The notes beneath the pieces are model-generated. The model saw only the letters and a list, made by a program, of their open reading frames with translations, searched no databases and was not told the DNA's origin. From Aselliscus stoliczkanus (lineage: Eukaryota; Chordata; Mammalia; Chiroptera; Hipposideridae): a DNA stretch of 64,000 nucleotides. The DNA lies in NCBI GenBank assembly GCA_033961575.1, contig CM066734.1, positions 82,854,501-82,918,500 on the forward strand. Reading direction: 5' to 3'. Of this stretch, positions 33,621 to 45,236 are shown piece by piece (position 1 is the first letter of the stretch; each line of letters starts with the position of its first letter). A program made the position numbers and the translations under genes.

Positions 33621-35860
33621 ATCACATTTTTAAGTTCTCTGATTCTTCTGTAACCTATGTCTAGTACTGATGAGTCAATCAAATGCATTATTTTTCTCTG
33701 TTATTGAACTTTTGATTTCTAGCATTTCCATTTCATTTTTCCTTATAGTTTCCATCTCTGTGCTAAAATTACCTATGTGATTTTGCATGTCTATTTTACC
33801 ATTAGAGTTTCAATATATTAATGAAAATTGTTTAAGTTTCCATTCAAGAGTTCCAACATCTATGTAACAACTGACTTTGGTTTTGATGATTGCATTTTTA
33901 TCTTCAGACTAGTTTTTCTTGCTTTTCTTTATGTCTTATAATTTATTTTTTATTATTTTTTATTTTTCTACTAAATGCCAGACATGTTATAGTTCAGTAT
34001 ATAATGAGGTAAACATTTTTATGCTTGTATATGAGCACATATTCCCTTCTGGTAGGTCTTTAGTGTGGGTGGTTTTGTTAATTGATTACACAGAGAGAAA
34101 ATTATGTGCTTGGAAGAAAGAGTTCTCCCATTCTGAACAAAAACTACACTCACTATTATGATCTAAGAGGCTATCAAGCTATATCAATTCATGTTACTCT
34201 GATTATGACTTGGGCATATGACTTGCCAGCTAGTATTATGTCTTATCATCATTTCTCATTTATTATTACAGATAACTCAAGATATTTGGTTATCAATAAT
34301 AAATTCACAGGGTGGAAGGGCTCTTTTAGTTTTAATTATTTTTTCATAATATGTAATTCATGTTTATAACACTATATAGAAAAGAAACACCATACTATTA
34401 TTTTTAAAATATTTCTGTTATTCCATTATATTCCATGTTTATCATAAAATGCAAGATTCCTTCATCACACTTTCTAGCTTACGCCAACATTCAGTCAAGT
34501 AATAAATGTTTACAAAGTCCATGTCAGAATTAAGTTTAATGTAATTTCTAAATTTGTCTCTTATAGTCATATTATGGGAACTTCCTTATTTTTGTTTCTC
34601 TGAAATGAGGGAATTCATCTACAGTTGAATCAGTCAAACTGATGGTTTTATTCTTTCAGATTTGATGCTGATTTATTTCAAAACAAAAGAAGGAACATTA
34701 AATTAAAGACTTCTTATAAATATCCCTAGAGGAAAGACAGTGAGGCACATTGTCCAGATCAAGACCAGTATCAACAGTCACTAGTTTTCATCTTAAAAAC
34801 AAGGTATTATTTTGTCCATATGAATATGCTCCCATTTTTAAAAAAATTCTCTACTGGATTTCAGTTAGATAAACTTTAAGATAGTGCCTATCAATGCAGG
34901 ACATATTTATCTTCTCTCCTGGTTTGGAGAAGTTGGTATGACACAAGGTGTCATATAAATCTAATCCACCACACACCTGAATTCTCACTTCAAGCCTATG
35001 TGAGAAGAGATTTATCAAAGAAATTTGTTTTACTTTAGGCTCAGACTGGACTCTAGAATTCACATATACTCTAGAAGAATGGATTTATTCTACTCGGCAA
35101 TTCTCATGTTCTTCTAAAGAACTGAACAGTAGAGTCAAGTAAATCTCTCTCACTTAAAAGCTATTTGAAGAAAAAATGAGGGAAAAAAACATTTTATTTT
35201 ATAATCCTTATGAACAAGAAATGCTTATTCATTTTTAATAGAATTGCTAATACATTAGAGCATCATTAAATTACTAGTTGTCATATGAACCAAAAAAGTC
35301 AAATATAAGTAAAATATGCTTATTGGATTGACTATAATATAATAATTTAAGCTGGTATTATTTGAACAAGTTTAAAAAATTGAGCCTCGTCAAGACACAC
35401 AGCTGGATATATGGCTGCTCACTCTGCCCCATCCCTGCCACCTCTCAGAGATAGAGGGAAAAGATGGTGACCAAGAGCATAAAGGTGCCATAGGACATGG
35501 TGGCAAAAACTTTAGAACTAGAAATTTTTCCAAGTAGGCGATACCAGTCTCTCATTGAATCTATATATTTAAAATTTTTCAATAAAGTACCTATAGGATG
35601 CCTACTTTTAAGCAATTTTATTTCCTGGTAAGTCCTCCAAGACAAATTCATTGCAAGATGTATCCCTAGGACACTAAATGAATTGATTTTCATTTAAAGA
35701 AGTTTACTTAGAAGCCAATTAATTGTTCAAAGCCATCTGCCAAAAAAGATAATTTTGGCTGTAGTGTTACTCTTGTTAGGTCATGCTGACAGTAGTTAAA
35801 TAGTGAGACCAAATTTTCTGTTAAGGGCCTTACTACTCAGACTAATAAAGCCATGGGTTC
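33621..35860. other. AT-rich DNA upstream of PRR27
   Basis: Should contain the non-coding exon 1 and promoter of PRR27, but I could not place them: no TATA box plus donor combination stands out. No other coding segment recognised. Confidence 0.4.
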
Positions 35861-35865
35861 TTTTG

Positions 35866-35886
35866 TCTCTCTCTCTCTCTCTCTCT
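35866..35886 (+). repeat. (CT)n microsatellite
   Basis: About ten CT units, roughly 160 bp before the signal-peptide exon of PRR27. Confidence 0.9.
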
Positions 35887-35913
35887 AAGAGAATTAAAAA
35901 ACTAAGAAATGTA

Positions 35914-35998
35914 TTTGGTTCTCGGAAAAGTCATGACGCATTTTTGCAACGAAAAACGTAAAAAAAAAAAATACGTCAGGACTTTTCTGACAACCCAA
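35914..35998. mobile_element. 85-bp mariner-type MITE next to PRR27 exon 2
   Basis: Inverted ends: left TTTGGTTCTCGGAAAAGTCA, right (reverse complement) TTGGGTTGTCAGAAAAGTCC. TA flanks both sides (35912-35913, 35999-36000). Size and structure resemble MADE1-like mariner MITEs. It ends 43 bp before the PRR27 exon 2 border, so it now lies next to the acceptor and branch-point region. Confidence 0.78.
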
Positions 35999-36041
35999 TA
36001 TATTTTCAAAAACAACTAATTTATAATATTAATGTTTATAG

Positions 36042-36103
36042 GCTCAGTCAAAATGAAGCTTCTACTTTGGGCCTGCATTGTGTGTGTTGTTTTTGCAAAG
36101 AAG
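36042..36103 (+). CDS. PRR27: PRR27 exon 2: signal peptide
   Basis: Acceptor GTTTATAG, ATG at 36053, donor GTGAGT after AAG AAG. It encodes MKLLLWACIVCVVFAKK: hydrophobic core, cleavage expected after Ala15. Phase 0 at the donor, as in casein signal exons. Confidence 0.9.
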
Positions 36104-39100
36104 GTGAGTAAATGAACTTTTAAAATGTAGCAACAGTATAACCATCAAATAATTGTAGACAGGAATTCATATTAATAAGTTATTATAGTATTGATAATGA
36201 TGCAGCACAGAGACATGTTGATGGGCATGAAGCGTGTTGTGCCAATCTTTTCAAAGAAATTTTAAATATCAAAATAATAAAGTTGTACTATCTGAAAATA
36301 GATAAACAGCAAAGAAAAGAGATGAGTTCAGAAATGCAGTGGGCTGGAGGAGGATAAAATTATAGGGAACCAGAATACCATGTAGATAATCCTAACAGAG
36401 TTTCTGTCTTCAAATTGTAGAAAACTGGACTAACCTTGGCCTGGTAGTGAAGTTCCATTGTTGGGGTATCTATGTAATTACAAAAAATAGTTGATGAAAT
36501 AAAAGTAAATGTATACAATGACCTTTAACATACTGTAAATATATGAGACTCTAATATAAGAAATAGCTGATGGAAAATTCTTAATTCTAGCCAATGGGTA
36601 TGTTAAATATTCTCTTTTGTAAAAAAGGAGGAAATTATGATACCTATTTCATAGAATGGTTTTGAAAATTAAATAATTATGCAAAGTGCTTAACAGAGTA
36701 CCCATGATATAGTAGGAACTCAAATGCTACCTGATATTATTACTATTACAATTATTATTGTCATGCTGTGAAAATTTCAAGATATTATTCTATCTCCTAA
36801 AATCACCTGAATTAAACTCTAAATTTTAAAAATAGTGAATGATGAGTTTCCTTTACCATTTTATTCTTATCTTAGGCATAATCTCTAGTGATTTCATAAA
36901 ATATTTTAAAGCTTAACTGGAGAAGAAGTGAATATATGGTCCTCTGCATCTGTAAAGAGGAGCAACAGACCAGTTATACACACACACACACACACACACA
37001 ATGTATATACAACCTGAGAGGTGTGAAAGGGGACAGCAAGATTCAATATATAAGTAAGAGTTGAGTGATCTTTCTGATGGTAAGATTTATGCATATGTAG
37101 CCTATTACAAACCAAAATCCATCAGCCAACAGAAAACTTCCTGAGGCAATTGTCTAGGTAAACATATAAGGGTAATAACAATAATAAATAATTTATGCTA
37201 GTGACTCATATTTAAAAAAAATTTAAATATACTAATGAGACTATACAAATTCTTCAGTAATATGGAAGTCTGCGTACAGGTTTTTTAAATGAAAAACAAT
37301 AGTAAAATATTTTTTTTCTTTGTTTTAGAAGCATTTACATTTCCCTGGTGAGCTGAAACTTTTTATCATTTACATATAAATATCTTTGCCTTTACCTTAA
37401 AGTGTGTTTTACATTTTAAAACTCTCTAATTCTGTTACAAAGCAATTTTGTGACTATTGCTGCTAAAATATCAGTGCTATTAATTTCTTCTTATTTGATA
37501 GAAAAATATTTATGGACTACTAATATATTTGCATTGAACATATTTACCCTAAGGTCTTCACTTCTATTCTATGAGTAGGAGCATAAAAGTGTACTCCTTT
37601 TGTAAGGTGACATGATTTTTGCAACACCGAGCTTTCTTCCTCATGTCTCTAAAATTTTATGACAATGTACGAAGTTTAAAAGTAACGTATCCAGGAAAAC
37701 TTCTCCTGTATGAAAGATTAGAGCAGAAGAAAGTTTGATCTAGGAACTACTAGCAGGAGGAGTGTCCCAAGGAGTTAACTGACTTCTGTGCAGAACATAT
37801 CCATAAAGTATCCCTATGTAGGAGTCCAAAGCATTCATCAATTGACTGATGTTATATTTTTTTTAGTTGTTTGTTATTTTTGCCTCAAATTATGACAGCA
37901 GTGTGCTAAGAAAACTATGCTTGTACCTATCCACAATTGTGCAGTAGATAAACATGATGATCTAAATAAAAAAGAAAGGCCAAGAGATATGGTCTGGATG
38001 TGCACACTTTTGACCCAATACCATTAGACATATGGTGAAAGAGCAGGAAGCTTTTAAACATAATTTTAAAAATTGAAACAGTATGAGATATTATTTTCAA
38101 TTTTTTATCAGAGTTAAGATTTTAATCATAAGAATCTAGGCTGTATGGTCACAATACAAATCATTGACATTTGTCACTGTGAACACTCTGGAACATATAT
38201 CACTTTTTCATCATACCACAGGGGTGACAGGACCCATGAGCATACATTTTAACTTAGTAATTCAGGAAAGCAGTCTAAAGTTGGAAAGAACTATTATATA
38301 TAATATTAAATTTTAATGAGGAAGCTTGACTGCCTGGGAGTCTTAGGAACCCAGAAACAAGCAAAGAAACCTTGTCTGTTCTTTCCAATACCTAGTATGT
38401 GGGCACTATGTGGACAGCACATAGTGGGCACTCATTTTATACTTTTAAAAATAAATTCTTGAATATCCATCAAGAAAAAGTTTAAAATATCCTAAAAGTA
38501 CTGAGGAACAATCTACAGTTATTGAGAACTTCTGTTGCAAAGCTGAAGCAACCACTAGTAATTTTGTGATAAATACAAATCATGATCTAATATAAATATT
38601 TGGTATAAATAAGCAACTACTACAGAATTGTATCAAAGCATTTGTTTCCCTGTATATAAAGTTCATAAATAGATATGAATAAAAAAGTTAATGATAGTAT
38701 AGAAACACTGGAAATATTAGGAAATTAAAATCATTCGTTGTGTATCTAGTTTGTAAGATTGCATTTAGAATAATAGGATTGTGTCCACATAGTCATAAGA
38801 AAACAAGGCCAACAACTATAGTGATTAAGAAAAAAAAAATTTAAGTTACTTGGAGAGTTTTGTCAGTTATAGTCACTCTGAATGTAAGTAGAGATCTAAA
38901 AGAAGATATTTTCCAGTGGCGTAAAATCTAAAACCAACATTGCTTTCTTTGTTGTTTTAGAAATTTTTATCATCCAGTGAAGTAAAATATATCATATTTG
39001 TTTATACTTTAAGATATTGAAATGCATTTTACATTATTAATTTTCTTTTTAAAACAGCATTTCCTATCTAATAGTTAAAGAATTCAGTACTATTATGTTA

Positions 39101-41158
39101 TTTCTTGAAAAGCTAAGAAAGTAATTCAGGAACACGTTCTTTTTTCTTGCTGTGATAGGCTCAGGATCATGAGATTATCATGCTAAGCAAAATAAATCAT
39201 ATGTGGAATATAAAACCAAAAGAAACAAATGAATAAGACAAACAAACAAAGAAAATCATAGACACAGACAACCGTTTAGAAGTTACCAGAGGGTAAGGGG
39301 GCAGAGGGATAAATGGGGTCAAATATATGGTGATAGAAGGAGAACTGACTCTGGGTGGTGAGCACACAATGTAATGCATAGATGATATACTATAGAATTG
39401 TACACCTGAAACCTATATAAGTTTACTAAGCAATGTCACCCCAAAAAGTTTAATAAAAATTATAAAATAAAAATGCATATATTAGTATAAGCGTATTTAT
39501 GTTTATACATCTTTACATTTAAATAAAAATAATACAAACATAATTTTTTATTCCTACTGATACCCTGCCTAGTTTCACTGCCTGATCATTAGGTTAAATT
39601 CTTTAAAATAAATTTAATTATATAAATAAAGTTTTTATATGATAGAAAAGCAGTGTTGATAAAGAAGGCAGTATTTTCTAACACATATGAAAACTGGGCC
39701 TATGTTCATAAATAGTGTCTGTTATTGACATCAGTCTTAAGAAAGAGATTTAATGGAATTGAAAAAGAAAATAACCTTTACCATTGTATATTATCACATT
39801 CATAACATGAGTAATGTATACTAGATACAAACAAAAAAATTTTAATTGATTTCTTTGCTTTTCCTTTAGGATTACAATGACAATCCTTACCCAGTTAACC
39901 CATCTCTGGATATTCCTTATGCCATATCAGACAATGATTTCACTCTTCCTGTCTATCCTGCAGAGAATGATTTCCCCAAGTACCCTGGGAATCCTGATAC
40001 AAATCCAAGGACATCTGCGTATCCCAGGATTCTCAGTGCTCCTGGAACTCCCCTCAACCACATTCCTAGTTTTGCCATACCTACTTGGTTGTCTCCTCCT
40101 CCTCCCCTTCAGAGGGATTCCTTCCCTGTCCCTGCCTCAAGCAGACTTGCAGGCCCTTATGTCCCCCCATATGATGCAGATACAGCTGAATCTTATGTGG
40201 CTGAGCCACCTATTACACCCAAACCTTCCATCCCAGAGGTTGCAGTTGGGCCTGCTGTGAATGAGCAGGAGGTAGTGGAGTCTGACATACCCACAGGTGC
40301 TACAGCCACACATGCTGCCCCAGAAACTCAGTCTTCTACTTCTCTTCACCGGGTGGGTTACCTAAATCTTATTCCCATAATGCATGAGATTTGTAAGAGA
40401 GGAAAAGAAACACAATCTTTCTACAAGCTAATGAACTATCAGCTTAAACATTTTGAATAGCTTTACTAAGATAATGATTGACATACAACAAACTATATGT
40501 ACTGAAATTGTGCACTTTGGTAACTTTTGACATATGGATATGCCCATGAAAAAAAACCAACCCTCTGGGATAATGAATATATCTATCACAGTGAAGTTTC
40601 CTCATTTTCCTTTGTAATCTCAGCTACCCCTTTCCTACCTCTGCTCTAGTTTCTGTCATTACAGACTGATTTGAATTTTCTAGACTTTTATATAAGTGTA
40701 ATCATACTATATATAGTATAATCTTTTGCCTGGCTTTTTTCATTCAACATAATTATTCTGAGATTTAATCACGTAGTTATGTTCCATCTTTTTTTTTTTT
40801 TTTTTTTTTTGCAGAGTAGTATTTCATTATATGAGTATATCGTAAGTTTTTACCCATTCATCTGTGGATGAACATTTTGATTTCCAAACTGAATGTCACT
40901 TATTCCCATTTAATTATTTATTTGCTGCATACTATACAGGCTTAAACTTCCAGTTCAATGCTCAACAAAAGTGATTAGATCAACATCTCTGTCTTATTTC
41001 TCTCCAGGTAGTAAGCTAAGACAATCACAGGGTTCATTTTATTTGCTTCCTGTCTCTTAGGGGTTACTGTCCTCAAAGCCTAATGTTCAGATCTTGAAAA
41101 ACTGTTGCTTCTCATAATTTTGATACGTTTTTAAAATATGTTTCAGGCAAGAGGGTAA
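36053..41158 (+). CDS. PRR27: PRR27, proline-rich protein 27 (split gene, coding span)
   Basis: PRR27 (C4orf40) is a secreted proline-rich SCPP-locus protein of unknown molecular role. The signal peptide MKLLLWACIVCVVFA matches the human start MKLLLWACIVCVAFA almost exactly. The main exon begins DYNDNPYPVNPSLDIPYAI, against human DDNDDGHPLHPSLNIPYGI, and continues Pro-rich (SPPPPLQ, PYVPPY, ITPKPSIPE). The coding path used here is exons 2, 4, 5 and 6, about 188 residues (human about 219); human alanine-rich repeats are absent. Exon 3 has lost its donor. It lies downstream of CSN1S2 on the same strand, as in human. Orthology is strong; the last exon and 3' end are less certain. Confidence 0.85.
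36600..36735 (+). repeat. MIR-like SINE remnant
   Basis: Contains 'atgatacctatttcatagaa', 'ggttttgaaaattaaataa', then 'gcaaagtgcttaacagagta', the 3' MIR order. It lies in PRR27 intron 2. Confidence 0.6.
36977..37000 (+). repeat. (CA)n microsatellite
   Basis: Eleven to twelve CA units. It gives the Cys/Val repeat in a spurious minus-strand frame. Confidence 0.92.
37329..37352 (+). pseudogene. PRR27 exon 3 relic (KHLHFPGE) with lost donor
   Basis: Acceptor TTTGTTTTAG is good. The 24 bases read KHLHFPGE in phase 0, like human RRFPFIGE. GAG is followed by CTGAAA where GT is required. The internal GTGAGC at 37348 would make a 19-base exon and shift the frame into an early stop. Skipping keeps frame. 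Confidence 0.65.
38961..38981 (+). CDS. PRR27: PRR27 exon 4: KFLSSSE
   Basis: 21-bp phase-0 exon between TTGTTTTAG and GTAAAA. It encodes KFLSSSE, so the product has SSSE followed by Asp from exon 5: a possible SxE kinase site like those in caseins. Small size makes the call dependent on splice sites and frame, which both fit. Confidence 0.65.
39155..39472 (+). mobile_element. L1 3' end in PRR27 intron 4
   Basis: Order typical of this L1 family: 'tgctaagcaaaataaatca', 'tagaagttaccagagggtaa', 'tgtacacctgaaacctatat', then CAATGTCACCCCAAAAAGTT and an A-rich tail. Sense to the gene. The minus-strand 60-codon frame is spurious. Confidence 0.82.
39870..40352 (+). CDS. PRR27: PRR27 exon 5: main proline-rich exon
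   Basis: 483-bp, 161-codon phase-0 exon, acceptor TTCCTTTAG, donor GTGGGT after CAC CGG. Open throughout. Pro-rich with acidic N-terminal part (DYNDNPYP, SDNDFTLPVYP), then SPPPPLQRDSFPVP and a Thr/Ala/Glu-rich end. The GC content is visibly higher than the surrounding introns. If intron 5 is retained, the frame continues 35 codons to a TAG at 40458-40460. Confidence 0.9.
40455..40890 (-). mobile_element. Old L1 fragment, antisense, in PRR27 intron 5
   Basis: The plus strand shows 'attgacatacaacaaactat', a T-run near 40792-40811, 'gtagtatttcattatatgag' and 'cccattcatctgtggatgaa', the reverse complement of a diverged L1 3' region. Boundaries are approximate. Confidence 0.55.
41147..41158 (+). 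CDS. PRR27: PRR27 exon 6, coding part: ARG and stop
   Basis: Acceptor ATATGTTTCAG, then GCA AGA GGG TAA in phase 0 after exon 5 (ARG-stop; human ends ANQ as I recall it). The 3' UTR continues; no AATAAA lies before the LTR at 41458. A rival exon at 43074 would give VKK-stop. Confidence 0.55.
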   Translation, partial: ARG

Positions 41159-41457
41159 ATTCAGTTTCTGCTATTCATCTCAACCTAACATATAGTTCTC
41201 TAAACGTTTTTAAAACTATCATTCCAAAAAAAATATTTAAGAAGCACTTATTCCCTAGTTTTAGTAGATGTGGCCCAAGCAATTGAGCTATTTTATGAAA
41301 GGAAAAGCACTATTCCAAACTATAATATATAGAAGATACACTGAACTCTAGGTACAGGCTGAAAAGAAATAGGAGCTTAAATTCACCAGTGATTAAATTC
41401 TGCAGTATATTGCCACTAATGGGATACTTCTAGAAGTTGTTTCCTACAAGGAGGTAC

Positions 41458-42561
41458 TGCGGGGGACCAGCCTCTGCTAGTCCAGGGGTTCCCTCAGGTG
41501 GGGACGGCATCGGTGAGGGAAAAGAAGGGAGTGGAGACACCGACACCAGGGGAGTTTCAGAGAAGTGTCACACTTTATTGTTACAGCATGTCCCTTTTAT
41601 AGGGACTCTTGACCATTACCTCAATCACAAGTTAAGTTTCACATAGTTTTGAATTGTTCTCTTCCAGGATGTAGTGTGACCTATTCTATGTTAAGGATTC
41701 ACTTATCTCTACATATCGCCTAAAGAGTGGTTACCATGACTACCTAGTCATTATCCCAAATTCCAGCAGCTAAACATAATCGTAAGACTCACAGGGCATA
41801 TACTTTAGCTATTACTAAAAGACTAGCAGTGGTTGAGTTTAGGGTAAAAATTATGTAAAGTCTATTCTTATGTGATTACAATACTTAGTAGCTAAAAAGG
41901 GGGTCTCAAACTTTTCTTATCCCGCGAAGGGCTACATATTATTACAATAGAGGATAGCATCTGTTTCTCAGTCAAAGCTTCAGTATCTGTTGCTACAACA
42001 ATGTACAAGGCAAAGAATTCAAATAAAGCTATTGATTAACATACCCCATGGTCAGTAAGCTGCCCAGAACTCTCACGGCCTGGAGACCTTGGTCTCCAAG
42101 GAGAACTCTCACAGCAGTGGCCATAGGCAAGTGAGCTCAAGGACTGATGTTATCATCAGTTTCTCACAGGCAGGCTCAGTTTCTCACAGACAGGCTGTTG
42201 GCCTATGTGGCCAGAGGTCTGAGCCTCTGTTTCCAAGGGGCTTGAGTCCCCTATTTCTCAGTCCTGGGGTCCCCATGGAACTAACACCTGGCTTGGGTTG
42301 TCTCCTCTCTTTTTTAGGAGATCTTACCGGTCGTTGACTGCATACTTATCTCTCATTGGGGTACCACAGGGACTTGCCATAAATGCAGTGAAAGTACTGT
42401 CTCCTATAGGATCTGATGTAGAGGAAAGGCACATGGGTTCATAGAGGCAAGAGATATTACATGACCAATCATAAGGCAGCACCCCAAACATCCAGTGCTG
42501 AGAGTGGATCTTTACTTCAATGTGACCTTGTGAGGCACCGGGGTGCTGCCGGCTCCCAGCA
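41458..42561 (-). mobile_element. Solo ERV LTR, antisense, with perfect 6-bp duplication
   Basis: 1,104 bp bounded by TG...CA (plus strand TGCGGGGGACC at left, GGCTCCCAGCA at right), with the 6-bp direct repeat AGGTAC exact at 41452-41457 and 42562-42567. On the minus strand an AATAAA-like signal (AATAAAGTGTGACAC) lies about 115 bp before the end, as in R/U5. No gag, pol or env frame: a recombined solo LTR. A 6-bp duplication is typical of class II (beta-like) ERVs. Open frames within it are incidental. Confidence 0.82.
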
Positions 42562-42567
42562 AGGTAC

Positions 42568-45230
42568 AAAACTTTTCTTCTTATTACTTTGTTCCTGATA
42601 TGGATCTGGATCAAATGATTGTTTAGAACTGTTCTAGGGAAGTATAGAGCCAGGCTTATTCTACAATGCTCCACACATTAATATGTTCATTCAGTAGGAT
42701 TCTTTGACACTAAGCACTTTCCACCTACCAGAATATACCTTTAATTTATGACTCACATAGGGGTAGAAGGAAATGTTCAAAAGTATGGATAAAAAGAAAT
42801 AGAACTTAATAAGAAGAGGTCTTGAAAACACTGCTAAATTCTTTGTACTTTATCTTGTAGCCAAAGTTATTAACTAAGGACCTTCATTGAGAGAAGTGAT
42901 TTGACCAGTTCTGTTTCCAAAACTAAATCTGGTGACAATATATTCTAAATATGAGTCAGAAAAAGATCACCAGAATACAACTTCTTAAACAATAAATATT
43001 ATTCAGAAAAGATAGGCCAATACTATAAAATGAAGTACATTTTATCATGTATGATAGACTTTTTGTTTTTTAGGTAAAGAAATGAAATTTTCTAGAGAAG
43101 AGAGTACCATGCATTTGTTTCTGTAAGTCATATATGGTAATGAAATTTTAAAATCATATTAAATAGACTAACCTGACTCATCACCTGAAACTAACTTCGA
43201 ATATATTTTTACCCCATGGAAACAAGAAAGTGGGCTATGGAGAGGTACTGGTAATCTGTGTCCTAGAACCTCTGAAATTAAGAATACATGTCCTGTGTAA
43301 GAAACTCGGGCAACTTTTGGACAACTAGAAATTTCTTCCTTAAATTCATCCAATTTGATTATGATGAGTATTTTAAATAATATTGGTCAATATAGGGAAG
43401 AAACTTCCAAATGAAGGGAGGACTTTGAATTGTAGATGAGAAGAACCATTGTTAAAGTTCTCACAGATCATTCTCTATGCTATCCATTTAGCCACCATCC
43501 TTATCTCACACTGAGAGCCACTGTTTTAGAAACAATAACAAAGAAACAAACAATTTAGATTTGAAATCTCCCAGGGCCCACTCTCTCTCCCCGACAACCT
43601 TGTTCCCATCCCTCATTATACACTGTCTTGGGAACAAAGGCACTGCTCAAAAAGCTCAATTGGATTAATTTTGTCCTAGTCATCTAGGCAAAAAGAAATG
43701 GTAAACCTTATTTCAAATTCTCATTCCTTCATTCCTTCCCAAAGCTGTTCCAATTTTACTGTCATAAAATTCACTGGACAGGAAAATGGCAAGACAATCA
43801 GAATTTCTACTGAAGTGACATCAGTAATTAAAGTAGAATTGAAAACCAAATGTGATGATGGTTAGTATTCTTAGTGATCCCTCTTAATGGCAGATACTGC
43901 CAAGGAAATTAAAAGAAAAGGCTTTAATTTTTAGTCAAACCAGAATATTGCTATATATTTTTTGGTTTCTACTTATTTTATTATTATATAAGTATATTGG
44001 TTAGTGAATTAGTTCTAGATATTAGATAAATTTAATAATTTCATATTTTCAGGAAGTATTTATATTAGTTTCTTACTATATTAATTAATTTACAACAAGT
44101 AAAGGAAAAAGTGCTGCTTTTCTGGAAAAGTCTCTTAAGGCAGAGAAGGAATTTTACTTCAAATCATTCAGTATCAGGAGGCTGTGTTTATCTGAATCTA
44201 ATACCTACACATAGTAAAACATCCTGTATTATATATATACATGAATGCAAGTAAATCATAACATTGAATTAATGTTGCATTTTAAATGACTTCATTGTCA
44301 CAAGAATTCATAATATCTACAAGAAGATAGAAGAAAACAAGCTTAATTCTCTTAAACATGTACTCTAATTATGGCATGGATTTGTAGATGTCCATTTAAT
44401 GTAGTCCTTTAAAATTACAATTATACAGCAACAAAAGCTATTTTTTTCTAAGTACAAGTAATTTGATAACTTTACTGTACACAACTGATATGTTATTTTC
44501 CTTTTCTAGATACTGGTGCAGAAGTCAGTGAAAACTACAAAAATTACTTTTTTTCCCCAGAGACTTTCATTCTGTTATATTAAAAATATCAGTCACACCA
44601 TATAGGTTGGTTTGTGATAATTTTTCATTGAACTTATTTTATACAGAAACAATGCTTATGATGTACTTTTTTCTAATTAAAAGATTTTAAAGGCTACTTT
44701 GTAAATATATAAACAAGAATTGTCAGAGATTTAAACATATAATGACAATATGTACCTTTCTTTTGAATGAACACTTTTCCCCCAAAAAAGAACCCCTCAC
44801 AACACAAGTAGAATTTTTTTAAATCATTTTTTTTGAAATTATTTCTTCTGTAAGTGGACAGAAAGTATTTGAAGGTGAAACAACAATCATTCCATGGCTC
44901 TCTCTCCATCCCCCTGCCCCCAAAACGTTTCCTCTACTTTTTAAAACATTTATTTAATATCAACTTACCCAACATTTACTAGTTTTAGGAGCTGCTCTAA
45001 GGGCCTAAAAAATATTAGCCTATTAAGCCCTTATAATTACCATATAAGTAGGTACTAATAGTATCCCTATTTTAAACATTAGAAAACAAAGTAACAAAGA
45101 AGATAAATGATTTGCCAAACATTACACAGCTAGAAAAGTGTCCAAGTGTCAGAGGCAGGATGAGAAAGCATACCAAGAAAACATGGAGTAAGAACTTAAT
45201 TAGAAATTAGAAGATACAACAAACTAACAT
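42568..45230. other. Region downstream of PRR27: possible 3' UTR exons
   Basis: Mostly AT-rich. Two candidate exons are seen: 43074-43122 (acceptor TTTGTTTTTTAG, donor GTAAGT), and from 44520 (acceptor TTTTCTAG) to a possible end near 44700 with ATTAAA at 44676-44681. Either could be a PRR27 3' UTR exon; there is no proof. Otherwise nothing recognised. Confidence 0.35.
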
Positions 45231-45236
45231 GAAGTT

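Noticed and set aside
29693..35900. Second CSN1S2-like gene or pseudogene
   Set aside because: No trace of the NKI.Q.YQK exon, the SSSEE exons or a casein signal exon was seen between CSN1S2 and PRR27.
39877..40260. 127-codon frame overlapping PRR27 exon 5
   Set aside because: Shadow in another frame; the phase-0 frame matches PRR27 and is consistent with its splice sites.
41437..42674. Open frames on both strands (69, 82 and 116 codons) near PRR27
   Set aside because: They fall wholly or largely in the solo LTR; no retroviral or host protein similarity was seen.
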